A stretch of DNA of 11,583 nt, taken from NCBI GenBank assembly GCA_002321335.1, contig DCMG01000014.1, forward strand, positions 1 through 11,583. Direction: 5' to 3'. This document shows positions 1 to 8,200 of the stretch, in pieces (position 1 is the first letter of the stretch; each line of letters opens with the position of its first letter). This DNA is from Bacteroidales bacterium UBA1628. GTDB taxonomy: Bacteria > Bacteroidota > Bacteroidia > Bacteroidales > UBA932. Position numbers and translations under genes: made by a program. Under the pieces are notes generated by a model that saw only the letters and a program-made list of their open reading frames with translations, did no database searches and was not told the DNA's origin.

Positions 1-427
1 CATAAAAGAACAGCCTGTCACGCTGGTCAGACCTTGAGGCTTTCTGCATCTCGACAAGAATGGTTCCGCTAGGGGTCTTGCAGAGAAGATCAAAGAGTAT
101 CCTTTTGTCATGCTGGGCATCCTTGGCAAGTTCAGTGTTCCGGAACTCTACTGACGTGATGTTTTCCTGAAGAATGTCGTTCAGGAGCATGATGAGCATG
201 TCAGGGTGATTCTGGAACAGGTACTTGAATGCCCAATCGCATGTCAGGTCAAGATATTCCGGAGTGGCAAGGCTCTGGGCATAGGTGTCCTTTTCTTCCT
301 CGCTCATCCCTTTGAATCTTGAGTCATTATCAATCAATCTTCGGCAATGGCGATAGCGTTTGCGATAGAGGTCCAGCTCGGACATTCCCTCTTGGTTAAT
401 GGCAGGTTTGGTCTCAGAACAATTCAT
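1..427 (-). CDS. Rpn family PD-(D/E)XK nuclease / putative transposase, 3'-truncated by window edge
   Basis: 142 residues are readable from an ATG at 425-427; the C-terminus lies beyond base 1. The fold core is recognisable: a DWAFKYLF motif (residues 64-71) matches the conserved aspartate plus AFK/LF motif of the PDDEXK_2/Rpn group. A LFDLLC strand with Asp113 and an ILVEMQKA strand with Glu126 and Gln128 form the D...ExQ nuclease core, followed by the usual Arg-rich RDRLFFY segment. Known for the family: Rpn proteins are DNA endonucleases that promote recombination; many homologues are annotated as transposases although they lack a classical IS structure. About 50 residues precede the usual family start, so Met15 or Met41 could be the true start. 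No Shine-Dalgarno sequence is seen. The family call is firm; the biological role is not. Confidence 0.82.
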   Translation of the reverse strand, partial: MNCSETKPAINQEGMSELDLYRKRYRHCRRLIDNDSRFKGMSEEEKDTYAQSLATPEYLDLTCDWAFKYLFQNHPDMLIMLLNDILQENITSVEFRNTELAKDAQHDKRILFDLLCKTPSGTILVEMQKASRSDQRDRLFFY

Positions 428-804
428 AGTTCAAATTTGTTGATTGTTGGTAATAGTTGGTCTCGGAATCCCTTCCGAAACCTGCACCCAATATCGGGAT
501 TGTAAACGTAAAAAATGAAAAGAAACGCATGCAATTCAAAAGAAACAGAAATTTCTTTGATAAAAAACAGAAATATTTTTCGGCACAATGCACCCATTGC
601 CTGTGGTGATTCTCATTATACCCCACAGTTCCAATTCTCCCCATCCTGGCGTTCTCCGGTGACAAAATCCCACCCAAACGCCTCCCAAGAGGAACAAACG
701 CCCCTCTGCAGCATCATTTTAATCCAAAATCGTCTCCCTTCAGCCCCTTGGTGGCATAGGATAGAACTCCTTCAGCCCGTCTCTTAGTTGAGCGTTGCTG
801 AATA
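428..804. other. spacer with no convincing gene; possible dispersed repeat
   Basis: This stretch of about 380 bp has open frames on both strands (90 codons on plus, 87 on minus), but neither encodes a recognisable protein and each overlaps the other. Read on the minus strand it holds two similar GC-rich blocks (GGGGCGTTTG near 697-706 and GGAGGCGTTTGG near 678-689). They are followed by an A/T-rich stretch near 500-580 and then the Rpn-family start. The layout would fit a conserved leader or intergenic repeat that travels with Rpn-family genes, but that is inference. No RNA gene or clear terminator was recognised. Confidence 0.3.
503..535 (-). promoter_or_regulatory. possible promoter for the Rpn-family gene
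   Basis: On the minus strand TACGTTTA (503-510) resembles the Bacteroidota -7 box TAnnTTTG with its last base changed. An ATTG (532-535) lies 21 bp upstream, a fitting distance for the -33 element. It sits in an AT-rich stretch about 75 bp before the start codon. This is pattern matching only, with an imperfect -7 box. Confidence 0.22.
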
Positions 805-978
805 TCACCCGAATAGTTCTGAATGACTTCCAAGACGAACCAACTTGATGGTTTGTTCCGCCTCATCAACCCATATCAGCAGGAAATCGCTCTCTATATG
901 ACATTCAAACGCTCCTTTGTAGTTACCTGTCAAAGGGTACGGTTTGTATTCATCAGGCACTTTTAGCGTTGATGGTAA
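805..978 (-). pseudogene. C-terminal remnant of a YafQ-type toxin (type II toxin-antitoxin RNase)
   Basis: Reading on the minus strand to the TGA at 805-807 gives 57 residues that align with the last two thirds of YafQ. Visible motifs are VPDEYKPYPLTGNYKG, then FECHIESDF, then LVRLGSHSELFG at the end. Against E. coli YafQ, the catalytic His63, Asp67 and His87 and the C-terminal Phe91 have counterparts, but His50 is replaced by Tyr and Trp68 by Phe. The first ~36 residues are missing, and homology stops at the stop codon of the neighbouring ABC-F gene. The frame reaches a stop at 1018-1020 without an ATG; the only candidate start I noted is a GTG at 958-960. No DinJ/RelB-type antitoxin is present where it would be expected (upstream). 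I read this as a decayed, inactive toxin tail. A short expressed protein from the GTG cannot be excluded. Confidence 0.75.
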
Positions 979-980
979 AG

Positions 981-2816
981 TCAGACAGAAAGTTCCAGCC
1001 AGCGGGTTTCCTTGGTGTCAAGGAGATCGGAGACTTCAGCGAAACGGGTAGTGACTTTCTGGAGTTCAGCGGGATCGGTCAGGCCTCCGTTCATCTTGGA
1101 CTCAAGGTCGGATTTCTCAGCGGTTAAAGACTCGATGTCTTTCTCAAGTTGTTCAAGCTCACGCTGTTCCTTGTAACTCAACTTGCGCGGGGCATCGGGA
1201 CGAGAGTTTTTGACAGAAGGCTGTTCCGAACCGGTGGCAGACACAACGGCCTTGGCCGCGCGGTCTTCCTCACGGGCCTTGCTGCGCTTCTCAGCCTCGT
1301 AGTCCTTGATGAACTCCCGATACTGGCTGTAGCTGCCGATGAAGTCCTTGACCTCACCGTTGCCGCAGAACACGAACAGGTGATCGACCAGACGGTCCAG
1401 AAAATGACGGTCGTGGGAAACCAGAATCAACGTGCCTTTGAACTCTTTCAGGTACTCTTCAAGAATATTTATGGTCACGATGTCCAGATCGTTGGTCGGC
1501 TCGTCCATGATAAGCAGGTTCGGCTGCTGCATCAGGATGGTCAGCAGGTACAGGCGACGTTTCTCTCCACCGGAAAGCTTGCTGATGCGGTTGTTCAGCA
1601 TGTCGTGCGGGAAAAGGAACTGACTCAGGAGATGGGTGTCGTTCACTGTCTCCAGAACGGTCTGGTTCTCATCGAATTGCATTCCGCTCTGACGGTAGTA
1701 GCCTATCTTCAGGGACTCTCCCCTTTCGATGATACCGGTGGTTCGACTAAGCTCACCAACCTCTGAAGTACCAGAATCCGATGTGTCCATATTCCCGATG
1801 AGAAGATTGATGAAAGTTGTCTTGCCGACACCGTTCTTTCCCACGATGCCGACTTTCTCGTAGCGCTGGAAATTGTAGGTGAAATGGCTCAGGTAGCAGT
1901 CATCTCCATAGTAGAAACTAACATCCTTGCAATTGATGATCTTGGTTCCGAGCCTTGAGGCCGGTCCCATCTCGGCAAGGCTCACGCTGCTTGTTCTGTA
2001 AACCTGTTCCGCCCTGTCTTTCAGTTCATAGAAGGCGTTCTTTCGATACTTCGCCTTGCCGGTTCTTGCGCACGGGCTCGCGTGCATCCACTCCAGTTCA
2101 CGGCGCAGCAGGTTCTTTATCTTATCAGTCTCGGCGTTGTAGTTCTCGATGCGCTCCTGCCGCTTCTCAAGATAGTTCTGATAGTTACCTTTATAAATAT
2201 ACACGGCTCCGTGGTCCATCTCCATCACCGTGTTCGCCACGGAATCAAGAAAGTAGCGGTCATGGGTCACCATCAGGAGAGTGCAGCGGGCGTGGGAGAG
2301 ATAGTTCTCCAGAAACTCGATGCCGTCAATGTCCAGATGGTTCGTCGGCTCGTCCATCACGAAGAAGTCAGCCTCGCTGGCGAGCATCACGATGATGGCG
2401 GCACGCTTGACCTCACCGCCGGAAAGGACCTTCATCTTACGGTCATGGTCAGACATTCCGAAGGAGGTCAGAAGACGACGGACACGCTGCTCATACTCAG
2501 CAAGATGCTCCAGATCAAGGTTTTTCGTCCACTGCTCGCTGTCCCGCATTATCTGATCCCACACGGTGGATTCGGGGTCATATTCATACTCCTGCTCAAG
2601 GAAGGCGATGCGTATGTCCTTGAGGAATATGATCTTGCCGCCGGAGTCGGAGCTGTCCTTGCCGGCGAGGATGCGCAGAAGGCTGGTCTTGCCGGTGCCG
2701 TTCGGGGCGATGAGGGCGATCTTGTCGCCTTCGTTGATGTTGAATCCGATGTGCTCGAACAGGACTTTCGGGCCGTAGGATTTGGAGATGTTCTCTATCT
2801 GGAGGTAACTTGGCAT
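981..2816 (-). CDS. uup: ABC-F family ATPase, Uup type
   Basis: This soluble twin-ATPase has no membrane segments. From the ATG at 2814-2816 it is 611 residues. First cassette: Walker A APNGTGKT (37-44, first Gly replaced by Ala), signature LSGGE (131-135), Walker B FFVMDEPTNHLD with catalytic Glu156, H-loop His185. The interdomain linker (about 213-288) carries the PCARTGKAKYRK motif. Second cassette: GKNGVGKT (326-333), LSGGE (414-418), LIMDEPTNDLD with Glu439, His468. A charged, coiled-coil C-terminal domain (about 540-611) beginning KLSYKEQRELEQLEKDIE is typical of Uup. Known for the family: ABC-F proteins act on ribosomes; E. coli Uup also affects precise transposon excision and branched DNA. 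A longer TTG-initiated form from 2822 adds two residues; ATG is preferred because MPSYLQIENISKSYG is the usual N-terminus. The second cassette has about 12 extra residues before GYYRQ. Confidence 0.93.
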   Translation of the reverse strand: MPSYLQIENISKSYGPKVLFEHIGFNINEGDKIALIAPNGTGKTSLLRILAGKDSSDSGGKIIFLKDIRIAFLEQEYEYDPESTVWDQIMRDSEQWTKNLDLEHLAEYEQRVRRLLTSFGMSDHDRKMKVLSGGEVKRAAIIVMLASEADFFVMDEPTNHLDIDGIEFLENYLSHARCTLLMVTHDRYFLDSVANTVMEMDHGAVYIYKGNYQNYLEKRQERIENYNAETDKIKNLLRRELEWMHASPCARTGKAKYRKNAFYELKDRAEQVYRTSSVSLAEMGPASRLGTKIINCKDVSFYYGDDCYLSHFTYNFQRYEKVGIVGKNGVGKTTFINLLIGNMDTSDSGTSEVGELSRTTGIIERGESLKIGYYRQSGMQFDENQTVLETVNDTHLLSQFLFPHDMLNNRISKLSGGEKRRLYLLTILMQQPNLLIMDEPTNDLDIVTINILEEYLKEFKGTLILVSHDRHFLDRLVDHLFVFCGNGEVKDFIGSYSQYREFIKDYEAEKRSKAREEDRAAKAVVSATGSEQPSVKNSRPDAPRKLSYKEQRELEQLEKDIESLTAEKSDLESKMNGGLTDPAELQKVTTRFAEVSDLLDTKETRWLELSV

Positions 2817-2836
2817 ATTCAAAAATATTCAGACAA

Positions 2837-2844
2837 CAAAAATA
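2837..2844 (-). promoter_or_regulatory. possible -7 box for the Uup-type gene
   Basis: TATTTTTG on the minus strand fits the Bacteroidota -7 consensus TAnnTTTG exactly and lies about 20 bp before the ABC-F start codon. No good TTTG -33 element is seen 19-21 bp upstream, so the call is tentative. If used, the leader would be very short. Confidence 0.35.
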
Positions 2845-2866
2845 ACCATTTGTTGCGGAAATATCT

Positions 2867-2874
2867 TAATTTTG
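2867..2874 (+). promoter_or_regulatory. possible -7 box for the GH3 gene
   Basis: TAATTTTG fits TAnnTTTG exactly and would give a leader of about 100 nt before the GH3 start at 2982. A TTTG occurs upstream (2849-2852), but the 14-bp spacing is shorter than the usual 19-21 bp. The rest of 2875-2981 shows no other clear element. Confidence 0.33.
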
Positions 2875-2981
2875 CGAGACATACCGGCGGATTAAGACGT
2901 TGTTTTCATTTTTCACCTCAAGGCGACAATGCTACTATTAAGATGCGACGGTACTGGATGAAACTCAAATTATTCTGGAAT

Positions 2982-5045
2982 ATGAAAAAAGCACTTGTGG
3001 TCATCGCATTGGTCTGCGCATGGATAGCGGCTGATGCTCAAGAGATTACCAAAGAATGCAAAGAAAGGGCCGTCGAACTTGTCGGCAAGATGACCCTTCA
3101 GGAGAAGATCGACTACATCACTGGTTACAAGGACGGATTCCACCTCCGTCCTATCGAGCGACTCGGCATACCTGAGATAAGGCTCGCCGATGGTCCGCAG
3201 GGCGTGAGGAACAACACTAAGAGTACCCTGTTCGCCAGTGGGGTCGCAGCGGCGGCATCGTGGGACGAGGAACTTGCCTACATGATGGGCGAGGCGCTCG
3301 GCCAGGACTCAAGGGCAAGAGGCGTGCACGTGCTGCTGGGCCCGGGAGTGAACATCTGCCGCAGCCCGCTCTGCGGAAGGAATTTTGAATATATGGGCGA
3401 GGATCCTTACCTTGCCTCCAGGACAGACGTAAACTACATCAAAGGTGTTCAATCGCAGGGTGTTATGGCTACCGTAAAGCACTTCGCGCTCAACAATCAG
3501 GAATATGACCGCCATCACACCAGCTCCGATGCTGACGAAAGGACGATGAACGAGATCTACTTCCCGACGTTCAGGGCGGCTGTCACCGAGGCCAAGGTCG
3601 GATCGGTGATGACCAGCTACAATCTTGTGAACAATGTCCACTCCGCCGAGAACCAGTTCCTCATCAAGGAAAACCTCAGGAACAAATGGGGATTCGAAGG
3701 ACTGGTGATGTCCGACTGGACTTCGACATATTCAACGCTCGGCACAGTGAAGGGCGGCCTGGATCTGGAGATGCCGAGGGCGTTCCTTTTCAAGTACGAG
3801 TTCATCAAGCCGATGATCGACAGCGGAGTGATAAAGGAATCGGAGATCGATGAGAAGGTCCAGCATATTCTCCAGACATTCATCGCTTTCGGATTTCTGG
3901 ACAGGCCTCAGCTTGACACCACGATTTCAGAAGACAATAAGTTCTCCCGTGAGACCGCCTACCGGATGGCATGCGAATCCGCCGTACTGCTCAAGAATGA
4001 CGGCGTTCTTCCGCTCAAGGCAGGCAGGCGGAACAAGATCGTGATCCTTGGCCCGAACGCGGACAGGATTCCTTGCGGCGGAGGAAGCGGAAAGGTTGAC
4101 CCTCTCTATTCAATATCACTGTACGAGGGATTGTCCTCACTTGGAAAGAAATGGCCTGTCTCCTTGCTGAAGCCTTCAGAGGGGCTGGACTACAACACTC
4201 CTGAGAATGTCAAGGCGATCAAGGAAGCCTCAACCGTCATCGTGTCCGCAGGTTTCGACACAAAGACCGAAAAGGAGAACCACGACAGGACCTTCACTTT
4301 GCCGGAAGGGCAGGACGAGATGATAAGGTTCGCGGCCTCTCTGAATCCTAACGTGATCGTGGTCGTGTATGCCGGCGGAGGGTTCGACATGTCGCAGTGG
4401 AAGGACAGCGTCAAGGGAATCATCCTCGGATGGTACCCTGGCCAGGAAGGCGGACTAGCCCTCGCCAGAATGATGGCCGGAGAGTTCTCACCTTCGGGCC
4501 GTCTGCCGATTACCATCGACGCGAATCTCGCCGACAACCCTACGGCTGGCAGCTACTACCCGAAAGAGAAGGCTGAGACCAAGCGTGGTTTCACCAACAA
4601 ATATGTCACCTACACAGAGGGAGTGTTCGTCGGCTACCGTGGCTACGAGCGCTCAGGCAAGAAGCCTCTCTTCCCGTTCGGCTACGGACTCACCTACAGC
4701 GATTTTGAATATTCAGACATCGCTCTCTCGCCTGCCGGAGATGGTGTAGACGTGACTTTCACGCTGACAAACAAGGGAAAGATGAAGGCGGCGGAGGTCG
4801 CCCAGGTCTATGTGGGAGAGGTCAACCCTAGCGTGCCGCGTCCTGCAAAGGAGCTCAAGGGATATTCAAAGGTCACTCTCGGCAAGGGAGAAAGCAAGGA
4901 GGTCAGAATCCACCTCGGCAAGGAGGCGTTCTCCTTCTATGACATCGACATCCACGACTTCAAGGCCAACTCCGGCAAGTTCAACATCTATGTCGGAGCC
5001 TCATGCGAGGACATAAGGCTCACTGCCGAGGTCAACAGGTTATGA
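2982..5045 (+). CDS. secreted glycoside hydrolase family 3 protein (beta-glucosidase/xylosidase-like)
   Basis: This 687-residue protein is the usual size for a bacterial GH3 with a fibronectin III-like tail. A signal peptide (MKKALVVIALVCAWIAADAQ, 1-20, cut near ADA/QE) without a lipobox cysteine points to the periplasm. Domains in order: GH3 barrel (about 25-310) with DGPQGVR (70-76), the VKHFALNNQE loop (Lys166, His167) and nucleophile Asp245 in LVMSDW; alpha/beta sandwich (about 350-560) with Glu432 in KENHDRTFTLPEGQ as the likely acid/base; Fn3-like domain (about 600-680) including RPAKELKGYSKV. Known GH3 enzymes release terminal beta-linked glucose, xylose, GlcNAc or arabinose by a retaining mechanism; the exact sugar cannot be read here. 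The frame is open far upstream opposite the ABC-F gene, so start choice matters. ATGs at 2943 and 2958 also exist, but 2982 gives a clean signal peptide. It lies upstream of susC in the same orientation, 187 bp apart. Confidence 0.93.
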   Translation: MKKALVVIALVCAWIAADAQEITKECKERAVELVGKMTLQEKIDYITGYKDGFHLRPIERLGIPEIRLADGPQGVRNNTKSTLFASGVAAAASWDEELAYMMGEALGQDSRARGVHVLLGPGVNICRSPLCGRNFEYMGEDPYLASRTDVNYIKGVQSQGVMATVKHFALNNQEYDRHHTSSDADERTMNEIYFPTFRAAVTEAKVGSVMTSYNLVNNVHSAENQFLIKENLRNKWGFEGLVMSDWTSTYSTLGTVKGGLDLEMPRAFLFKYEFIKPMIDSGVIKESEIDEKVQHILQTFIAFGFLDRPQLDTTISEDNKFSRETAYRMACESAVLLKNDGVLPLKAGRRNKIVILGPNADRIPCGGGSGKVDPLYSISLYEGLSSLGKKWPVSLLKPSEGLDYNTPENVKAIKEASTVIVSAGFDTKTEKENHDRTFTLPEGQDEMIRFAASLNPNVIVVVYAGGGFDMSQWKDSVKGIILGWYPGQEGGLALARMMAGEFSPSGRLPITIDANLADNPTAGSYYPKEKAETKRGFTNKYVTYTEGVFVGYRGYERSGKKPLFPFGYGLTYSDFEYSDIALSPAGDGVDVTFTLTNKGKMKAAEVAQVYVGEVNPSVPRPAKELKGYSKVTLGKGESKEVRIHLGKEAFSFYDIDIHDFKANSGKFNIYVGASCEDIRLTAEVNRL

Positions 5046-5077
5046 ATAATATTGCACATAAAACGATAAAATACGAA

Positions 5078-5105
5078 TAAATCTTTGAATTAAAGACAAG
5101 ATTTA
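5078..5105. repeat. short inverted repeat downstream of GH3
   Basis: TAAATCTT (5078-5085) and AAGATTTA (5098-5105) form an 8-bp perfect inverted repeat around a 12-nt spacer, 32 bp after the GH3 stop. It is AT-rich, so the hairpin would be weak and chance occurrence is possible. There is no clear U-tract after it. Confidence 0.3.
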
Positions 5106-5120
5106 ATATCATTGCATTTG

Positions 5121-5165
5121 ATATATGTCGCCAGTTTCCCCAAAATTCAAAATGGCGACATATAT
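5121..5165. promoter_or_regulatory. perfect 13-bp inverted repeat in the GH3-susC spacer (hairpin or operator)
   Basis: Left arm ATATATGTCGCCA (5121-5133) and right arm TGGCGACATATAT (5153-5165) are exact reverse complements around a 19-nt C/A-rich spacer. It sits 76 bp after the GH3 stop and 67 bp before the susC start. The GC core GTCGCCA makes chance formation unlikely. No T-run follows either arm on either strand, so it is not a textbook intrinsic terminator. It could be an operator for a dimeric regulator, an mRNA stem that separates GH3 from susC expression, or an attenuator in the susC leader. Confidence 0.6.
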
Positions 5166-5232
5166 AATATTTATGTCACAAACTTAGCAAATCGTATTAT
5201 GATGAAAATTATAATACACAACATTTAATTTA

Positions 5233-8200
5233 ATGAAGCGTTATTTATGTTTGCTGATTGCCTGCATTATCGCGGGCAGTGGGTACTTGTTTGGACAGAG
5301 TACCCGAAGCGTCACCGGAGTTGTCGTCTCGGCTGAAGACGGGCTTCCGGTCATCGGCGCGGCGGTTTTGGAGAAAGGGACCAAAAACGCCTCGATCACG
5401 GACACCGACGGCAGATTTACCATCAAGGTAAGTCAGACAGCCAAGGTTCTTGAAGTATCCTGCCTCGGAATGAGGCCGAAGGAAGCAGCCGTGACCTCAG
5501 GGGAGATGAGGATTGAGATGCAGACTGACACGGAGGTTCTTGAAGGAGTTGTCGTGACCGGTATGCAGAAGATGGACAAGAGATTATTCACCGGAGCCAC
5601 TGACCGACTGTCCGCTGACAATGTCAAACTTGACGGTATAGCAGACGTGAGCCGAGGTCTTGAGGGACGGTCCGCCGGTGTCTCAGTCCAGAATGTCTCA
5701 GGAACGTTCGGAACAGCCCCGAAGATCCGGGTAAGAGGAGCGACCTCTATCTACGGCAGTTCAAAGCCGCTGTGGGTTGTGGACGGAGTGATTATGGATG
5801 ACGTTGTGGATGTCAACGCCGACGACCTCTCGTCAGGAGACGCCAACACACTGATCTCCTCCGCCATTGCCGGTCTGAACTCCGATGACATCGAGAGTTT
5901 CCAGATTCTGAAGGACGGTTCGGCCACATCAATCTATGGAGCCAGGGCGATGGCCGGAGTCATTGTCGTCACGACCAAGAAGGGTATCTCAGGCCAGGCA
6001 CACATCAACTATACAGGAGAGTTCTCCTACAGGCTGAAACCTTCGTACCTGACATTCAATGTGATGAACTCACAGGACCAGATGGATGTCTATCAGGAGA
6101 TGCAGAAGAAAGGATGGCTGAACTATTCATCGGTCGCCAACGCATCGTCAAGCGGAGTGTACGGCAAGATGTATGAACTTCTGAGTACTGTAGACCCTGT
6201 GACAGGTCAGTTCGCGCTTCAGAACACAAAAGAGGCAAGGACAGCCTATCTAAGAGCCGCGGAGTTCCGCAACACGGACTGGTTCGACATCCTGTTCAAC
6301 AACTCAGTCTCTCAGAATCACTCGGTCAGCATATCCTCTGGTACGGACAGGTCGCAGCACTATGCGTCCATCAGCGCTATGAGCGATCCAGGCTGGACAA
6401 AGCAAAATCAGGTCCAACGCTACACCGGCAACCTCAATAGTACTTTCAAGATTTCAAAAAGCCTTAGTTTCAACATGATAGCAAACGTGGCTTACAGAAA
6501 GCAGAAAGCTCCGGGAACCCTTGGAAGCACAACGGATGTCGTGAACGGAACAGTCAAGAGAGATTTTGACATCAATCCGTACTCATACGCATTGAACACA
6601 TCACGGACCTTGGATCCCGACACTTTCTACACAAGGAACTACGCTCCGTTCAACATTGTCCACGAGTTGGACAACAACTACATTGACATCAATGTTATAG
6701 ATTCCCGTTTCCAAGGTCTTATCACCTGGAAACCGACTCCTAAACTGGAGATCAACGCTCTCGGTGCGGTCAAATATTCCGCGACCACCCAGGAGCATCA
6801 CATTCTGGATGAATCCAACCAAGCACAGGCCTACAGGGCGATGGGCACTACAACCATCAGAGACAACAACAGTTATCTCTACACAGACCCTGACGACCCT
6901 TACGCAGTTCCTGTCACGGTTCTCCCTGAGGGAGGTATTCTGGACAGGACGGACAATTCATTGTTCGGATGGGACTTCCGAGCCTCAGCAGCCTACAACA
7001 ATGTGTTCGCTGACAAGCACATTGTCAATCTCTACGGCGGACTTGAGACCAACTCCTACGACAGACACGCCACTTGGTTCAGAGGATGGGGCATGCAGTA
7101 CAGCATGGGCGAGATTCCATTCTATGCATATCAGGTGTTCAAGAAAGGCTCCGAGCAAAACAGCCAGTATTACTCGATGGGCAACACTTACAACCGTACC
7201 GCCGCTTTCTTCGCCACAGGCACGTATTCTTACAAAGGCATCTACACCTTGAACGGAACTTTCCGTTACGAAGGGACAAACAGGCTTGGCAAGTCCAACA
7301 CTGCAAGATGGCTTCCAACCTGGAACGTCTCCGGAGCCTGGAACGTCTCCGAGGAGGAGTTCTTCAAGCCTCTGACAAACGCGGTCTCTCACCTGTCACT
7401 GAAAGCGTCGTATTCACTGACCGCAGATCCCGGTCCTTCGTATGTGACCAACTCACGCGACGTGATCTCCAGTTCGAACCCTTGGAGACCTTGGTCAAAA
7501 GACAAAGAGAGCCAGCTCTACGTGTCCAGCCTTGAGAATTCGGAACTCACCTACGAGAAGAAGCACGAGCTTAACATCGGTTTCGAGTCAGGGTTCATCG
7601 ACAACAGGATCAACCTCTCTTTTGACTGGTACAAGCGCGACAACTTTGACCTGATCGGAATCATCACGACCAAAGGTGTCGGCGGAGAGGTGCGCAAGTA
7701 CGGCAACATAGCGTCAATGAAGTCCGATGGCGTCGAGGTTTCTCTCTCCACGACAAACATCAAGACAAAGGATTTCTCTTGGGCAACCAACTTCATCTAC
7801 TCGCACACCCACAATGAGGTGACGCACCTTGAGACAGCCGAGCGGGTGATAGACCTTGTCTCCGGCACCGGATTCGCCCAGGAAGGCTATCCTGTAAGAG
7901 GCATCTTCTCCATCCCGTTCAAAGGACTGGGCAGCGACGGACTTCCTAGATTCATCGACCAGGACGGCGAGGAGACAGTCTCCGGTGTCAATTTTCAGGA
8001 ACAGGAGAAACTTGATTTCCTTGAATATTCCGGCAACGCCGATCCGACTGACATCGGGTCGCTCGGAAACATCTTTACCTACAAAGGGTTCAAACTGAAC
8101 GTGTTCATAACCTACTCTTTCGGGAACGTTGTGCGCCTTGACCCGGTGTTCAGGAAAAGCTACACGGACCTTGACGCCATGCCAAGAGAGTTCAAGAACA

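Noticed and set aside
408..468. 12-bp direct repeat TTGGTCTC(A/G)GAA (408-419 and 457-468) around the Rpn start codon
   Set aside because: One mismatch, only two copies, one inside the coding region; too weak to call a regulatory site.
414..677. 87-codon minus-strand open frame upstream of and overlapping the Rpn gene start
   Set aside because: No signal peptide, domain or family resemblance that I can support. It overlaps the nuclease start and an opposing open frame. Treated as non-coding spacer.
515..787. 90-codon plus-strand open frame in the spacer
   Set aside because: Composition shows no protein-like pattern and it is antisense to the other spacer frame; no recognisable motif.
1149..1766. 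205-codon plus-strand open frame
   Set aside because: Entirely antisense to the well-supported Uup-type gene, low-complexity hydrophobic/Val-Leu composition typical of antisense frames.
2082..2981. 900-bp in-frame open extension upstream of the GH3 start on the plus strand
   Set aside because: It lies opposite the ABC-F coding region and encodes no recognisable domain. The GH3 signal peptide starts cleanly at 2982. The openness is a by-product of the antisense codon pattern.
5194..5217. 7-bp inverted repeat GTATTAT/ATAATAC just before susC
   Set aside because: Almost entirely A/T in an AT-rich leader, expected by chance.
7321..7351. 13-bp direct repeat TGGAACGTCTCCG in susC
   Set aside because: It encodes the WNVSGAWNVSE barrel segment, a usual SusC pattern, so it is protein-driven.
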